A stretch of 64,000 bases of DNA from Astrocystis sublimbata (lineage: Eukaryota > Ascomycota > Sordariomycetes > Xylariales > Xylariaceae): contig JAJNNY010000013.1 of the NCBI GenBank assembly GCA_022453515.1, forward strand, positions 372,001 to 436,000. Reading direction: 5' to 3'. Shown piece by piece: positions 49,615 through 61,300 of this stretch. Position 1 is the first letter of the stretch, and every line of letters starts with the position of its first letter. Position numbers and translations under genes: made by a program. Below the pieces are notes generated by a model, which was not told the origin of the DNA, searched no databases, and saw nothing but the letters and a program-made list of their open reading frames with translations.

Positions 49615-51284
49615 ATGGCAGAACCTACCTCTCCTCGCCCAAACTACCACCAGGAACTGGTCCCAATGGCCCCGCCAGTCTTTGAATTGGACTCAGACCA
49701 TGAATCCGATGAAGTAACCCTCAGTAGCCCTCCTCCCAGGGCCAACTCTGTCGATCCAAGACAGCCACGTAGAAGGGTTGGGTCACGGGAGCCTCCGCTA
49801 CGGTCTCCGCGTCGCTATTCCCCCGACCGTGGCATGTACTCGAGCGCCTCGGTTCGATCTACGAGGCTCCCTCGATCGCCTCGATCCCGTCGATCCCATT
49901 ATGACTGGGAAGATGACTACTCGGATCGAGACGGTTGGGGGCAAGACCGGTACTGGCGTGACGATCCACACTTCATCGACTATCCAGACCGCCGCCCCCC
50001 TTATCCTGGCTGGCAACCTCGGTCATACCCAAGCCGCACAAGTCGCGTCCCTGAGCCTGAACTTGACCAGCCCAAGCCGCCCGTCGAGAAGACGACTAGT
50101 CAGGTGCGCGAAGTGCCCGCGCACCAGCTGCCTCACAAGCCGACAACCGAAGGATACGGCTCCTCGGCTCAGGGGGGCGGCACCATGGGGTCGCGCATCG
50201 ACTGGAACGCCATGACGAGCGAGGAGCGCAAAGAGGTGCTCCGACTGCCGTGGGTGCAGTGGATGAACTCGGACTTCAAGAACCACTTCGTGGCGACGCT
50301 GGGCGAGCTGATTGGCACCACCATGTTCCTGCTGTTCGCCTACGCCGGCACCGAGGTTGCCAACATCCGCTCCGAGGCCGGGAACGCCGGCAGCGACTCC
50401 AACACGACGACGGGCCAGGCCACGGGCTTCAACGTCGGCGTGCTGCTGTACATCTCGCTCGCCTTCGGCTTCTCCCTCATGGTCAACGTCTGGATCTTCT
50501 TCCGCATCAGCGGCGGCCTCTTCAACCCGGCCGTGACCCTCGGCATGCTGCTCATCAAGGCCGTGCCCCCGACGCGTGCCATCTGCCTCCTCTTCGCCCA
50601 GCTGGCTGGCTCGCTCCTGGCCTCCGTCATCGTGCGCTTCCTCTTCCCCGAGAACTTCAACGTCCGCACCACCCTCGGCGGCGGCGCCACCGTCGTCCAG
50701 GGCGTCTTCATCGAGGCCCTCCTGACCGCCGAGCTGGTCTTCACCATCTTCATGCTCGCCGCCGAGAAGCACAGGGCCACCTTCATCGCGCCCGTCGGCA
50801 TCGGCCTCGCGCTGTTCATCGCCGAGCTGGTCGGGGTCCAGTTCACCGGTGGCTCGCTCAACCCGGCTCGCAGCTTCGGACCTTGCGTCGTCACCTGGAC
50901 CTGGGACAAGGAACATTGGATCTACTGTAAGCCTCTTCTCTCTCTCTCTCTCTCTCTCTGTCGCGCGACGAAGCGAGAGACGAAACCGCACACACGCGTT
51001 TCTCTAACCTGTAATTAATACGTGATTAGGGGTTGGGCCTCTCATCGGCTCCCTGATCGCCGTCGTCTTTTACCGTTTCATCAAGATTCTCGAGTACGAG
51101 GTACGTAGAACAGAACAGAACATGACAAGCTCTGGATGATGATAATAGTTAATAATTACCTGTGATCATTAAACTGATATCGACGGTGTAGGTGGCCAAC
51201 CCCGGTGCGGATGCGCCCGCGCCGGAAAATGTCGACTTGGAAAACAACACGCATCGTACCCGAGAAAAGCTGCCCGAGAGCTGA
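49615..51284 (+). CDS. Aquaporin with long N-terminal cytoplasmic tail
   Basis: Six-helix MIP channel of 491 residues in three exons, 49615-50926, 51030-51100 and 51192-51284. The first about 220 residues are hydrophilic, Pro/Arg/Ser-rich with many RSPR/SPRR repeats, and precede the first helix (FVATLGELIGTTMFLLFAYA). The pore has two canonical NPA motifs, GGLFNPAVTLG (Asn about 304) and GGSLNPARSFGP (Asn about 416). The residue after the second NPA-Arg is Ser, not the Asp usual in aquaglyceroporins, so a water-selective channel is more likely; this is inference. The C-terminal tail is about 35 residues. Intron 1 begins with a long CT-dinucleotide run (about 50937-50957). The tail could be a phospho-regulatory region. 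The protein probably sits in the plasma membrane. Confidence 0.93.
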
Positions 51285-52364
51285 CCGATGCCTGTGTCGG
51301 CAAGTGGGTCGATATAGCGATACCTAACCTGCCCTACCTAGCATCCTAGGTAGGTGGAGGGGTGTGTTACTAATTAGGCAAGACAAGGATCATTAATGCT
51401 AACTTGGATTGGTAACTCGGCGACCTGACTTGACTAACACTGATTTTAAGAGGTGGGTAGAGGATACTTACGGGACGAAGTATGATAATGAGAGAATGCG
51501 TGACGATAATGAGTCCTTTTTGTGCTCGGCAATTAGGAAAAAAAGAAAACATGCTGTATATTCAGTTTTAGGAAGCAATAGTTAGTATATAGAATTTAAA
51601 TATTTATTATCAAAGCTGAATTCTTCACACTCCGGTGCAAAAGCACTTAACAGCAAGCGATTCATCATACAAATTGTATAATTATATTCTCATCACAAGC
51701 TCTATAAGCCGTTCATCTATATTGCTTCCATGAGCCGAAGCGCAATTGCTACTTGCACACTCGCAAATCGTAAGTTCTTGACCACTCTTCGACTTACCAG
51801 ATAAGTTAGAGCATCCCAATACCTCACCTCCTTGTTGGATTTACCACTGCGTCAAAAGATCTTCGATGTCTGCACACAAACTTGATTGCGCTTATATGTA
51901 CCGAATCCAACACTCCTCGCCTCCTCAGAGGTAGACCGACGCTAGGCAGTCGGGCTCCGCTTAATTTCGGTCGAGAATTCGGCCCAGTTCCTATGTATAA
52001 GCCCACATTTTCTCGGTCTAGATGGGGGTGTGAAGGGATGCTTTCTTCGGCCGTAGAATCCGCTCCGTGTTGTGAGCAATGATTAGCGAGGTGGACGGGT
52101 GCTCTTCTTACCATTGAGGCGGAAATCCCTCCAAGTGGCATTCTTCGCCCGATCTTCAGATATCAGAATGTCGTGATGCAGCTGTACGTGTGATGGGACG
52201 CGCAAGGTAAGTAATACGTTTACCTGGCGAAGTGTGTTACTTGCTGACCAATATACGGAACTTGCATAGGAGGCAGATCAATGCGGCATCTGTAGCGACC
52301 AATTCGACATTTACAAGAATCTTGTTACTATTCTCAATATCTTCGTGTAGCTGATTGTCTCAAG
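51285..52364. other. Intergenic stretch between convergent genes
   Basis: This holds the 3' flanks of the aquaporin and transcription-factor genes. It is AT-rich at about 51540-51700 and contains a CTAGGTAGGTGG block at 51346-51357. It marks the border between housekeeping genes and the biosynthetic cluster. No gene is seen. Confidence 0.5.
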
Positions 52365-54687
52365 TTAAATGGGATTCATGAAATCAGGGACATAGTCCCA
52401 GTTGATGCTCATTGAACTATCCTTCTGACCATTCAAAAGATCAAACAGGGGAGGAGACATGGCCACCGGGTTCTCCATCTGATGACCTGTGCCAGCACCT
52501 TCTAATAAGTCTTGAAAACTGGAGTTCATCTCCTCCGTTGCGTTGCTATCGTCAGGGGTCGTGCCGGGAAGAATACTGATGTTCGCGGCAAGCGGCGTCA
52601 GGGCCTGCATGCCAACATCGGCCATTTTGCTTACCTCGGCAAGCTTTTGCATACGGGCGATGGCTTCCTTGATGGCCTGCATGCACCCCTCACGGGTTAT
52701 TGCGTCCATGTCGGCCGAAAGGGGGTGCGGCTTGGTCACGGTCACGGTCGTAGGAACCTCGACCGTGGGTGCGGGGAATGTGGCGTTGTTACAGAGAGTG
52801 AGCAGCAGGGTCGCCGCTTCAAATGTTGGCATGATGATATCCGAGAATCGTGTATATGATCCGCATATCATCATCTGCAAATTTGAAATAGTTTTGAGCA
52901 GATTGATAGCAGATACTGCCAAAGCCTTAGTGTGCGATTGCCATATAGTTTGTTTCCAGGTAGGAAGTTTCTCGATCTCCTGTTGTGTTGGTAGAACTGC
53001 TGGTCTGAAGTTGTGGCAAAGTGACTCAAATAGAGCGACATGGAAGACATGTCGCTGCAGCAAAACCCTGGGCACAGAATCGTCCCATTTTTGATCGGGT
53101 TTCAAGCCGAAAACCGGCGGTATCGTACAGATAAAGTGACTGCAGAAGTCGTCGTAGGTCTCTTGGACAACTAAGGGGTCATAGCCGACCTCACTGGCGG
53201 GGGCGTGCAGTCTCCAATAGTCTATGAGCTGGACTTGAAGAAGCCGCTCGGAAAAGGCATCGGGCGCACCCGGGACAGTGCCAACATCAGACAGCAAGTG
53301 CATCTGTGGCATATCTTGCTCATTCAAACCATCAGGAAAAAAAGGCATACAGCCGATCCGGCGTGAGAATGTGCTGTGCATCCCCGAAGGCAGGCAGTCA
53401 ATAACGAGTACCACGTCCCGCAGACGCGGTCATACATTCTCCTCGGCTTTGCATAGCCCTCTACCACTCTTTGCGCCGTGCGGTAAGTTGTAATAACTAA
53501 CGTACCTAATGTAAACATACAGGCTGCACAGCGTGCGGCGTCTGATCTCCCTGTCGACCTGGTTCGCGTGGCCGACGTCTACATCCACTTCTGGGTGCCA
53601 ATCGAGTCTCTGTGCCACACAAACGCTGTAGCTCAGCGAATCCCAGGCCTGATTTACTTCGCTCTGGCAAAGATAGCCCATCGCGGCCAGGGCCTGGTGT
53701 TGGACCCTGGCCAAAGACCCTCGAGCATCGAGATTCTTACACATGGGTTCTAGAATATCAGTGACATGGGCGCAAGCTTTCCTTATGTCCGAGAGGGCCA
53801 TGCCCCTTATACTGTCGATGGAGCAGGACGGAGAGGGAAGAAAGTGCGATGCATACCAGCATACTCGGAGGAATAGTACTGCGAACTCGACGTCAGGCAG
53901 GCAGGTGAGTGTACCTAGAGTCCACCAGGCGTTGTACGAGCTAATGAAAGAAGGAATGTATAGAATCTGATGGTACCTAGTCAAGTCACGTAGCATTGAG
54001 CGTCAGCTGCGTTATCTGATCCAGGAGGGAGGGGGGCGAACCACTGCACTTCTCGCGCGAAATACCAAACCAAAAAGTCAAGCACTGTGCGGCTGGGCAT
54101 GCCTTTGAGCGCCTCTTGGACTGCTTCGACTGTTTCATGCGGCAAGTAGGGTCCCGGTGCCACGCTGCCTTTGTCGTGTACGCCTAGCTATAACCAAGAC
54201 AGAATAACAAATTACATCAGCGGAATTCATAGACCCTCAAACACATAGTATATCATGCCTCGAATACGCGACTGATCGTCATGTTTTTGGCGGGGTCCTT
54301 TACATTGTGGATCAAAATCATTGTATTAGACTTGCCCGTCCCGACACAGCCAAATGTGTGGGGGATGCGGAACGGGAGCCCGAACCGGGCCGCGTCGGTG
54401 GCCCGTTCCAGGTGGTGTTGAGGCTGCGGCACGGTCGCTAATGCGAGCTGCGAACCGGGCTGCGGGGCTTGACTCGGGTAATAGCTGCATAAATCCGGGC
54501 GCCGACGCTGAGAACAAAGTCTGCAAGGACGGTGGCGATCGCACTGCTCGTGAGAGACGCCATGATTGTGAGTGCCGGCCGAGGCCTGAAGTTGTTGGCG
54601 GGATGGAGATAATCATACCTTTTGTTTTCTTGTGTAGCATGGGATGCAGGACAGCACCTCCCGTTTGCGTTTGTTCGGTATTTCCAT
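52365..54687 (-). CDS. Zn2Cys6 transcription factor of the polyketide cluster
   Basis: Fungal zinc-cluster activator. Five exons (minus): 54687-54619, 54543-54268, 54187-54042, 53976-53506 and 53373-52365, giving about 656 residues. The zinc cluster is split by the first intron but becomes perfect on joining: Cys14, Cys17, Cys24, Cys30, Cys33 and Cys42 (spacing 2-6-5-2-8), inside CIPCYTRKQKC and DRHRPCRLC. Basic residues NKRKR precede it. A middle-homology fungal_trans domain follows (about 160-420), with REVQWYHQILYIPSF and DREIRRRTLCSLYVYI as landmarks. The last intron (53374-53505) is the least certain, chosen because it keeps frame and restores a family-like segment. The acidic Asp/Asn/Met-rich C-terminus could be an activation region. 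It lies in the same cluster as an O-methyltransferase and a polyketide synthase, which it most likely controls. Confidence 0.85.
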
Positions 54688-56240
54688 GATGAAGGACTTC
54701 CAAGGCAGCTGACGTGGTATACGTGAAACAAGCCCTCGGGCAATGCTGCGGGTATATATGCCTACCTCCTACCTGCGTGATAACGATTCACTGCCCAATT
54801 GGATACGCGTTCATAGAGGCAGAGACGAAAGGGCTTGTATGTTGCGATTGCGATGATTGTGTCAGCTTCATCGCTGACTGCATGACATTCCGAAATCTGC
54901 ATTTCTTTGCAGTGCTGAGCACAGGCATACAGGTATCCCATGTTAGAGCGACGCCAAGGTTATGACTTAAAAGCAAATTTGTAAAATAGAGAGGTAATAA
55001 CTTGTACGACTGCTATCTTCGCTTTTTGTTATTGTTAAGTCCAACTAGAAGTGTTACCATGACATGGGTATCGTGTGAAGAGCACGTGTTTGGTTGATTC
55101 CGTTGTGTTGTCTTGGATAATTACTATCTAGGTATAGGTAGTAAGTACCTACTAGATTGTGACATATTACACCAATATCAACAATGTTAGTCCTCATAGT
55201 CGGCTCGCTCATTTAAAGCAACTCGCGAGCTGATCCGCTTACTTTGACGCAGAAAACTACCCCGGACGGCACTATCACAACTTCTAGACCCAGCCAATTG
55301 ATTTCTAGGAATATGTTTGTACAGGGGCTGCAGGTGTTTTTACATGTTAAATTTCGTGGGATGCGCTGTTCAGATTACTTAGAATTTCTCTCTCACCTAG
55401 GTATGTACGTAATTACACCGATACCTACGAGGGGGCTAGGCCAACGAGCTCTAGGCGTGCCAGGTTCTCGGGCACGCCAGGGTGTTGCTGTGTTGGAGAC
55501 GTATGCATAGAATACGCCGTATAAGTATGCCAGGATCCTGCAGCAACTTCGCAACCCCAAGATCCCGGAGATGCTTATGTCTGGTCGAATATGTACTCCA
55601 GCGAAAGGGTCGATATGCTCATATATTCACATGCTTTGTTTCCAAGCAACGACTTGCATCCAAGCGTTGGCTATGCGACTGCAACACATATCCTGCTGTG
55701 ATTTTGCATATTACCATGTCCAGCACAAGCGGATTAACTGCAAGTCGCGACGCTAGAGAGGCTTGTTAGCGGTTGGAGCGCCTGGTCCCCTGAACGTTTC
55801 CCCTTACCAACTTTCAAGTAAATCCATTCGTTATTTAAAAAGGCGTGCGATATTAGCCGCAAACATTAGGGGGATAAAAAGCAGCTTGATGGGGCATATT
55901 CCAACAAACACACGTTGTTCCTCTGGTTCGATGAAAGTGGTGAAAAAGTCGAGAGGAATGAGGAGATGATCGATGGAAATGCGATGAATGAACTTATGCC
56001 GAAATTTCAAGAGTTCATTGCAAGCAATGAATCTTGATTGCTGAACCCTTAACTTGGCATTCTTGGCTTGTGCTGATCCACTAGTACATCCCAAGGATTA
56101 CCCCTCCCCCCAGCCCCATAGTCGATAGTTACACTTGATTTTCTCGGTCAACCATGGGAGTGTTTCCCTTGCCCAGGTGCATACTTCCTAGGTAAAGATT
56201 GTTGTCATGCCCCACACATGTTAGACGCGTCTTCTGCCCC
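54688..56240. other. Promoter of the transcription factor and intergenic DNA
   Basis: The right neighbour (O-methyltransferase) points towards this region, so it holds that gene's 3' end and the transcription-factor promoter. AT-rich in the middle; a TAGGTATAGGTAGTAAGTACC block lies at about 55129-55149. No gene is supported. Confidence 0.5.
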
Positions 56241-57723
56241 TCAGCGCTTCAAAATCACCTCGAGAACGCCCATTGCGCCTTTGTCATGCACACGTAAGAT
56301 CTCGTACCGCGAGTCAGCCTCCTTGAGTAAGGCCTCGAATTCAGCCCGCGTCCTTTGCTTTGCTCCAAAGCCCACCATCATGATCATATCAATCTGTCGC
56401 ATCTCACGCTCCTTGAGACGGGGCGTTGTCCCAAGCTCCGGCAGTATTATGTCATTGATGAGCAGTCGCGTGTTTGGGGCTGACCCCTCTAGCCCCGGTA
56501 CCACTGCTTTGAATATCTTCACCACGTCGTGATCTGCCCAGTTATGGACGCACTGGCGCATGAAATAAAGCGCCGCCCCCTTGAAGGGTTGAGGCTCGAA
56601 GAAGTTCGCTTTCGCAAATGACACTCGGCCAGCAATATCATCTGTCAGCAACTTGGTGGCCGGCTTGAACATGGCATCTGTTTCGTCTTGCACGAGAAAC
56701 GATAGGTGCGGGTACATCTGTTGGGCGTAGAATATTAGACGGTGATCCGGTCTGCCATCTCGCACCATGCAAAATGATACTTACTTGGGCAAGGATGATC
56801 GAAACGTGGCCACTTCCACCGCCAATGTCTACTACTGTCCCCTGAAGCTCTGCCCAATCAATAGTGTCTCTCAGTTCAGTGACATGGTCCCCAACTTCAC
56901 GGCCGATCGTCAGCAGAGAAGCCTCTATCATGCTTAGATGGAAGACAGTGAACACAGTGTAGAGGTTAAAGAGACCAACTCACTTTTCCGCCACCCAGCC
57001 ATTGCTTTTGCGAACCGGCCTGCTAGGTCGGGATGCTTTGAATAGTACTGGAAAATGGGAATACCATGCCTGGTGTAGAAGGGGCAATGAGTGCTATCGG
57101 ACTTGTCAGGTGTCATCCGAAGAGAGGCGCTTGATTCTACAGCAGCTTTGATCATTTCGTCCAAGCTGTAAATCTGTAAGCCGTTCATGTCATCGGTCTC
57201 AGGCACTGACATGATGCCGCGTTTGATTAGGCTTTACTCACGAATAGTGGACTACGGATCGCAACTCCTCGTCCATGAGAGCAGATGAGAAAGAGTTGTG
57301 CGAGATGTAGCCCTGCCGGTCCTCTCGGAAAAAGCGGTGCGTGATAAGTAACCGGAAAACGCGGCGAGTGCGGTCAAGATCCAGCCCAGCCTTTTTGCTA
57401 AGTTCTTCCAGCGATATTTCTCCATCCTCGGGTACCAAAGTAAAGAAACCGAAGTCGAGAGCGATCTGAAAAGCCGCTAGGTCATATCCTCGCATGAGGT
57501 AGTGACTATAGAACTTCTCGGGCCCTTCTACCAGTCGTTGCAAATCCTCCAGAGTCGTTCTTAGCGAGCTGGAAAGGTGCTGATACTCTGTCGTCTTGGG
57601 GACATCGCCGCCCTTTGGCTCGAAGGTTGGGCCTTCGGCATTGTGAGACTCCAGATACGCGGTTATGTCCTGCGTCGTCTCCAAAATGGTCTGCGCAAGC
57701 TCAAGGATAGAACGGTTTTCCAT
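56241..57723 (-). CDS. S-adenosylmethionine O-methyltransferase (class II)
   Basis: Methylates a hydroxyl of a small molecule, probably the polyketide product. Four exons (minus): 57723-57242, 57165-56984, 56924-56785 and 56717-56241, giving 426 residues. An N-terminal winged-helix dimerisation part (about 75-165, AAFQIALDFGFFTLVPEDG then LDRTRRVFRLLITHRFF) precedes the methyltransferase fold. Motif I VVDIGGGSGHVS has GGGSG at about 256-260, and the catalytic region MRQCVHNWADHDV places the base at His326. IDMIMMVGFGAKQRT is the following conserved helix. All motifs are intact, so the enzyme is probably active. It is divergent from the polyketide synthase, sharing a 592-bp promoter. Confidence 0.93.
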
Positions 57724-58315
57724 GATCAAGACGAGACGAAGATCAAGAGTGTGGTGTAAGTTTTGACGATCTGATAAAGGCGAACTCCTCTCTGGTTTAA
57801 TATCATCGGAAGACGGCTGGACAGACTCACAAGCAAACCAGGCCCCCTCCATGTTGTCGATTGATGCACCCTTCTATACAAAAATGAGCCTTGAGACACG
57901 GGCAAAAGTCCAGCAAACGTAGCATTGACGGCAATTAGACTGCTTAGCGGGGTCGTGTCTGCCCGACTACTTCGGCCGATGCGGGTGATCACCACGGCCC
58001 CGTCATCACAACAAGCTCCACAGTCTTTGGCTGACGACCTCGGCATTCCGATACTCAACTCGAAGCATGTCCTTGATATAGCCAGACTTGGCATGCTGCA
58101 TTTCAAGGTCTCAAAAGAATCGGTATAGGTAGTTTACTCTTTTTCAATTATCCTATGCTGCATTGGGTGCTCTTTGACCCCGACGTCTGAAATTTGGAGT
58201 CTATGTTTTTTCCTGTCTGATCGTTGCCTCTAAAGTTGCTATCAATATACAGAAGTGAGAAGATTACTACATTCAAGACAATTATTGACTTGGATCTTTC
58301 TCTGAGTTGGCAGTC
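57724..58315. promoter_or_regulatory. Bidirectional promoter of O-methyltransferase and polyketide synthase
   Basis: The 592 bp between two divergent start codons. Candidate zinc-cluster sites are the palindrome TCGGCCGA (57972-57979) and, a few bases on, the perfect palindrome GGTGATCACC (57984-57993) flanked by CGG triplets at 57982-57984 and 57995-57997. Binding by the adjacent Zn2Cys6 factor is inference. Confidence 0.6.
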
Positions 58316-61300
58316 ATGTCTGAGGAGCCGCTTCTTTCGGGGCCAAATGAGCCAGTGGCTATTGTTGGAATGGGTAAGAATGACAACGATCAATATAATT
58401 GTCCCAATTTCCCTTGACCACGCTGACTTAAGCTCTATAAACAAGGATGCCGATGGGCTGGCGGAGTTGAAGATGCTTCCGGGCTCTGGGATCTCCTGCA
58501 GAACAACCGGGACGGCTGGAAAGAATTTGACGAACCTCGTTTCTCTACCAAAGGGTTTCATCATGCCAACCCTAATCGTCCAGGAACAATGACGACCCGG
58601 GGAGGTTTTCTGCTAGAAGAAGACGCGCGCTTATTTGATCACGCCTTCTTTGGCATAACGGGACGTGAGGCTGAGACAATGGATCCCGCACAGCGCAAAT
58701 TACTTGAAGTTGGTAAGAGGATTGTCACATTAAGCATCGAGAAATACCATACTCAGCTGAATACATAATGTACAGTATATGAAGCGGCGGGAAACGCCGG
58801 AGAGACGTGGGAAAGCATTGCAGGGACTCGAACCGGCGTGTACATTGGCAACTTTGCTGTTGATCACCTACTCATCCAAGCACGCGACTGGGAGAACCCC
58901 CGGCCATATGCTGCTACTGGCGTAGAGACAAGTATCCTGGCCAATCGCATCAGTTACGTGTTCAACCTCCGTGGCCCTAGGTAAGTGCATAGCAAAGACG
59001 GGCCCAGGTGCTCCTGATTACTCACGGGTTTTTTCCAGTCTCTCGACCAACACCGCCTGCTCCTCGTCCATGTATGCTCTACACATGGCGGTCAACGCCA
59101 TAAGAAATGGCGATTGTGATGGTGCTTTCGTGGCAGCTGCCAACTGGATTTCGGATCCCAGTATGCAGATCGTCATGGATAAACTCGGTGCATTGTCTCC
59201 CACTTCGCGGTGCCATACTTTCGATGCTTGCGCCGATGGATACGCTCGAGGGGAGGGCTATGCAGCCCTTTACCTGAAAAAGTCTTCTCTAGCAATCCTC
59301 GATGCGAATCCAATAAGAGCCATGATCCGAGGCACTGCTGTCAACGCCAATGGTCGAACTGGAGGTATCACCAGGCCCAGTGTGGATGGGCAGGAGGACG
59401 TCATTCGCCGGACTTATCAAAACGCAGGTCGGCTCCCATTTGCTGATACGGCCTTTTTCGAGTGCCACGGAACGGGCACACAAGCCGGAGATCCGCTCGA
59501 AGTCGAAGCCATCGGGAACGTCTTTGCCTCATCCAGATCAGACACGCCCGATGACCGACTGCTGATCGGCTCAATAAAGCCAAGTCTGGGGCATACAGAG
59601 GGGGCTAGCGCCATTGCCTCCATCATGAAAGTCGTCTTGTCCCTGGAGGCAGGAAGAATTCCTCCAACCTTTGGTGTTACGACGCTAAATCCCAAGATCG
59701 ATTTCGCCGCAGCAAAGGTCGAGGTCGTCAGGGACAGTGTACGGCCGTGGCCACAGTGCAAACTGCGAAGAGCCAGGTACGTAGTTGCGACTCAATCCAA
59801 TTCTGTTACTTCATAGGATATTCGCTGACGCAAATTTACTTGCCAACACCACTTCTCCTTTGGTCGTTTCACCCGCATGTTTGTTGGTCAATGCAGGCAA
59901 GAAATCCAAAGGAGAGGTGGTCTGGTAAGTAAATGAAGCGTTAATTCATTTGGATTTGGAGGTGCGAATGGTCACTGCCTGTAAGAACACCCTTTGAATA
60001 GTTCTATTTTACACATTTTCACTGACGTTGACAACCCCTTTCCAGCATAGACCATGTCAACGTCGTTTTGCCCGACTACGTGAAACCCGGCATCACGAAT
60101 CGGTCCAAATTGGCGAACAGCCATCGGACCAACGGATCCTCAGCTGACCATAACAATCAACCTTCGGTATTAATGCATAGTCCCATAACTCACTCACAGA
60201 AGAAGCTCTCGACAGCTGATGCAATGACACGAGACCTCGTCTTACTGCCGTTTTCAGCACATAATACAACGTCACTTGCACTCAACATTAAAGCATTATC
60301 TGAAGTCCTTGGACAGTGGTCACTGGCGGATGTGGCATACACCCTGAGCTATAGGCGATCAAAGCTACAACATCGCTCTTATCGTATAGTGGACAGACAC
60401 GACCCGACTCTGGGACTTGCAGTTGAATGTCCAGTTTTCACCAGTCCTATAGATATTGCAACCGTCGCTTACGTGTTTACCGGCCAGGGTGCACAGTGGC
60501 ACGCCATGGGAGCACAGATCCTAGAGTATGCCGTATTTAGAACCGCCATCGAACATCTGGACTTCGTCTTGGCGCAACTACCAAATCCCCTACCCTGGCA
60601 TATTGCGCATATCATCTCCGGAGCCTGCGACGAAAACATAATTCACCTACCTCAGGTATCACAGGTAGTTTGTACAGCTGTCCAAATCGGTCTTATCGAT
60701 CTGCTATCCTCATGGTCCATTCGACCTACAGTTGTCGTGGGGCATTCTTCCGGTGAAATGGCCGCAGCGTACGCGTCTGGTAGAATCACGGCAGCTGAAG
60801 CTATTGCGGTTGCACATGCACGTGGCCAGACTGTCTCCAACAATACACAGATCGGGGCCATGTTAGCCGTTGGTCTGGGCAGTGAGCAGGTGGCAGCAGA
60901 GTATCTAGGTGGGAAGGAAGAGCATATTACAATAGCTGCTCTCAACTCACCTAACAGCACGACCCTCTCGGGAGACGCAGATGCCATTGACTCGTTATCA
61001 AGCCAACTCACTGCCGATGGTATCTTCAACAGAAAACTAAGGACGGGTGGAAACGCTTACCACTCGCACCATATGAGACAACTAGGGGGTGGTTTTGTTG
61101 ATCGGCTTTCCGATTACTTGAAAGTCATCGAGCAACTGGGGCTGAGTGACCATGCCAAGCGCTACCCGCCTATTCCTTGGGTGTCGTCAGTGGTTCCTAA
61201 GAAACCAACGGGCACAGGTGATATGGACCCGTCATACTGGCGGTGCAATCTGGAGTCACCCGTTCGGTTCAGCGAAGCTGTTGAAAACATGCTGCAGCCT

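Noticed and set aside
50023..50991. Minus-strand frame of 322 codons
   Set aside because: Antisense shadow of the GC-rich aquaporin exon, Glu/Asp/Gly/Arg-rich with no motif.
53430..54163. Apparent frameshift splitting the transcription factor near 53980-54040
   Set aside because: A 65-bp intron (53977-54041) with good donor and acceptor restores the family sequence; no frameshift is needed.
54042..54163. GTG-initiated protein starting at 54163
   Set aside because: It is an internal exon segment: an upstream acceptor at 54188 and two further exons carrying the zinc cluster explain it.
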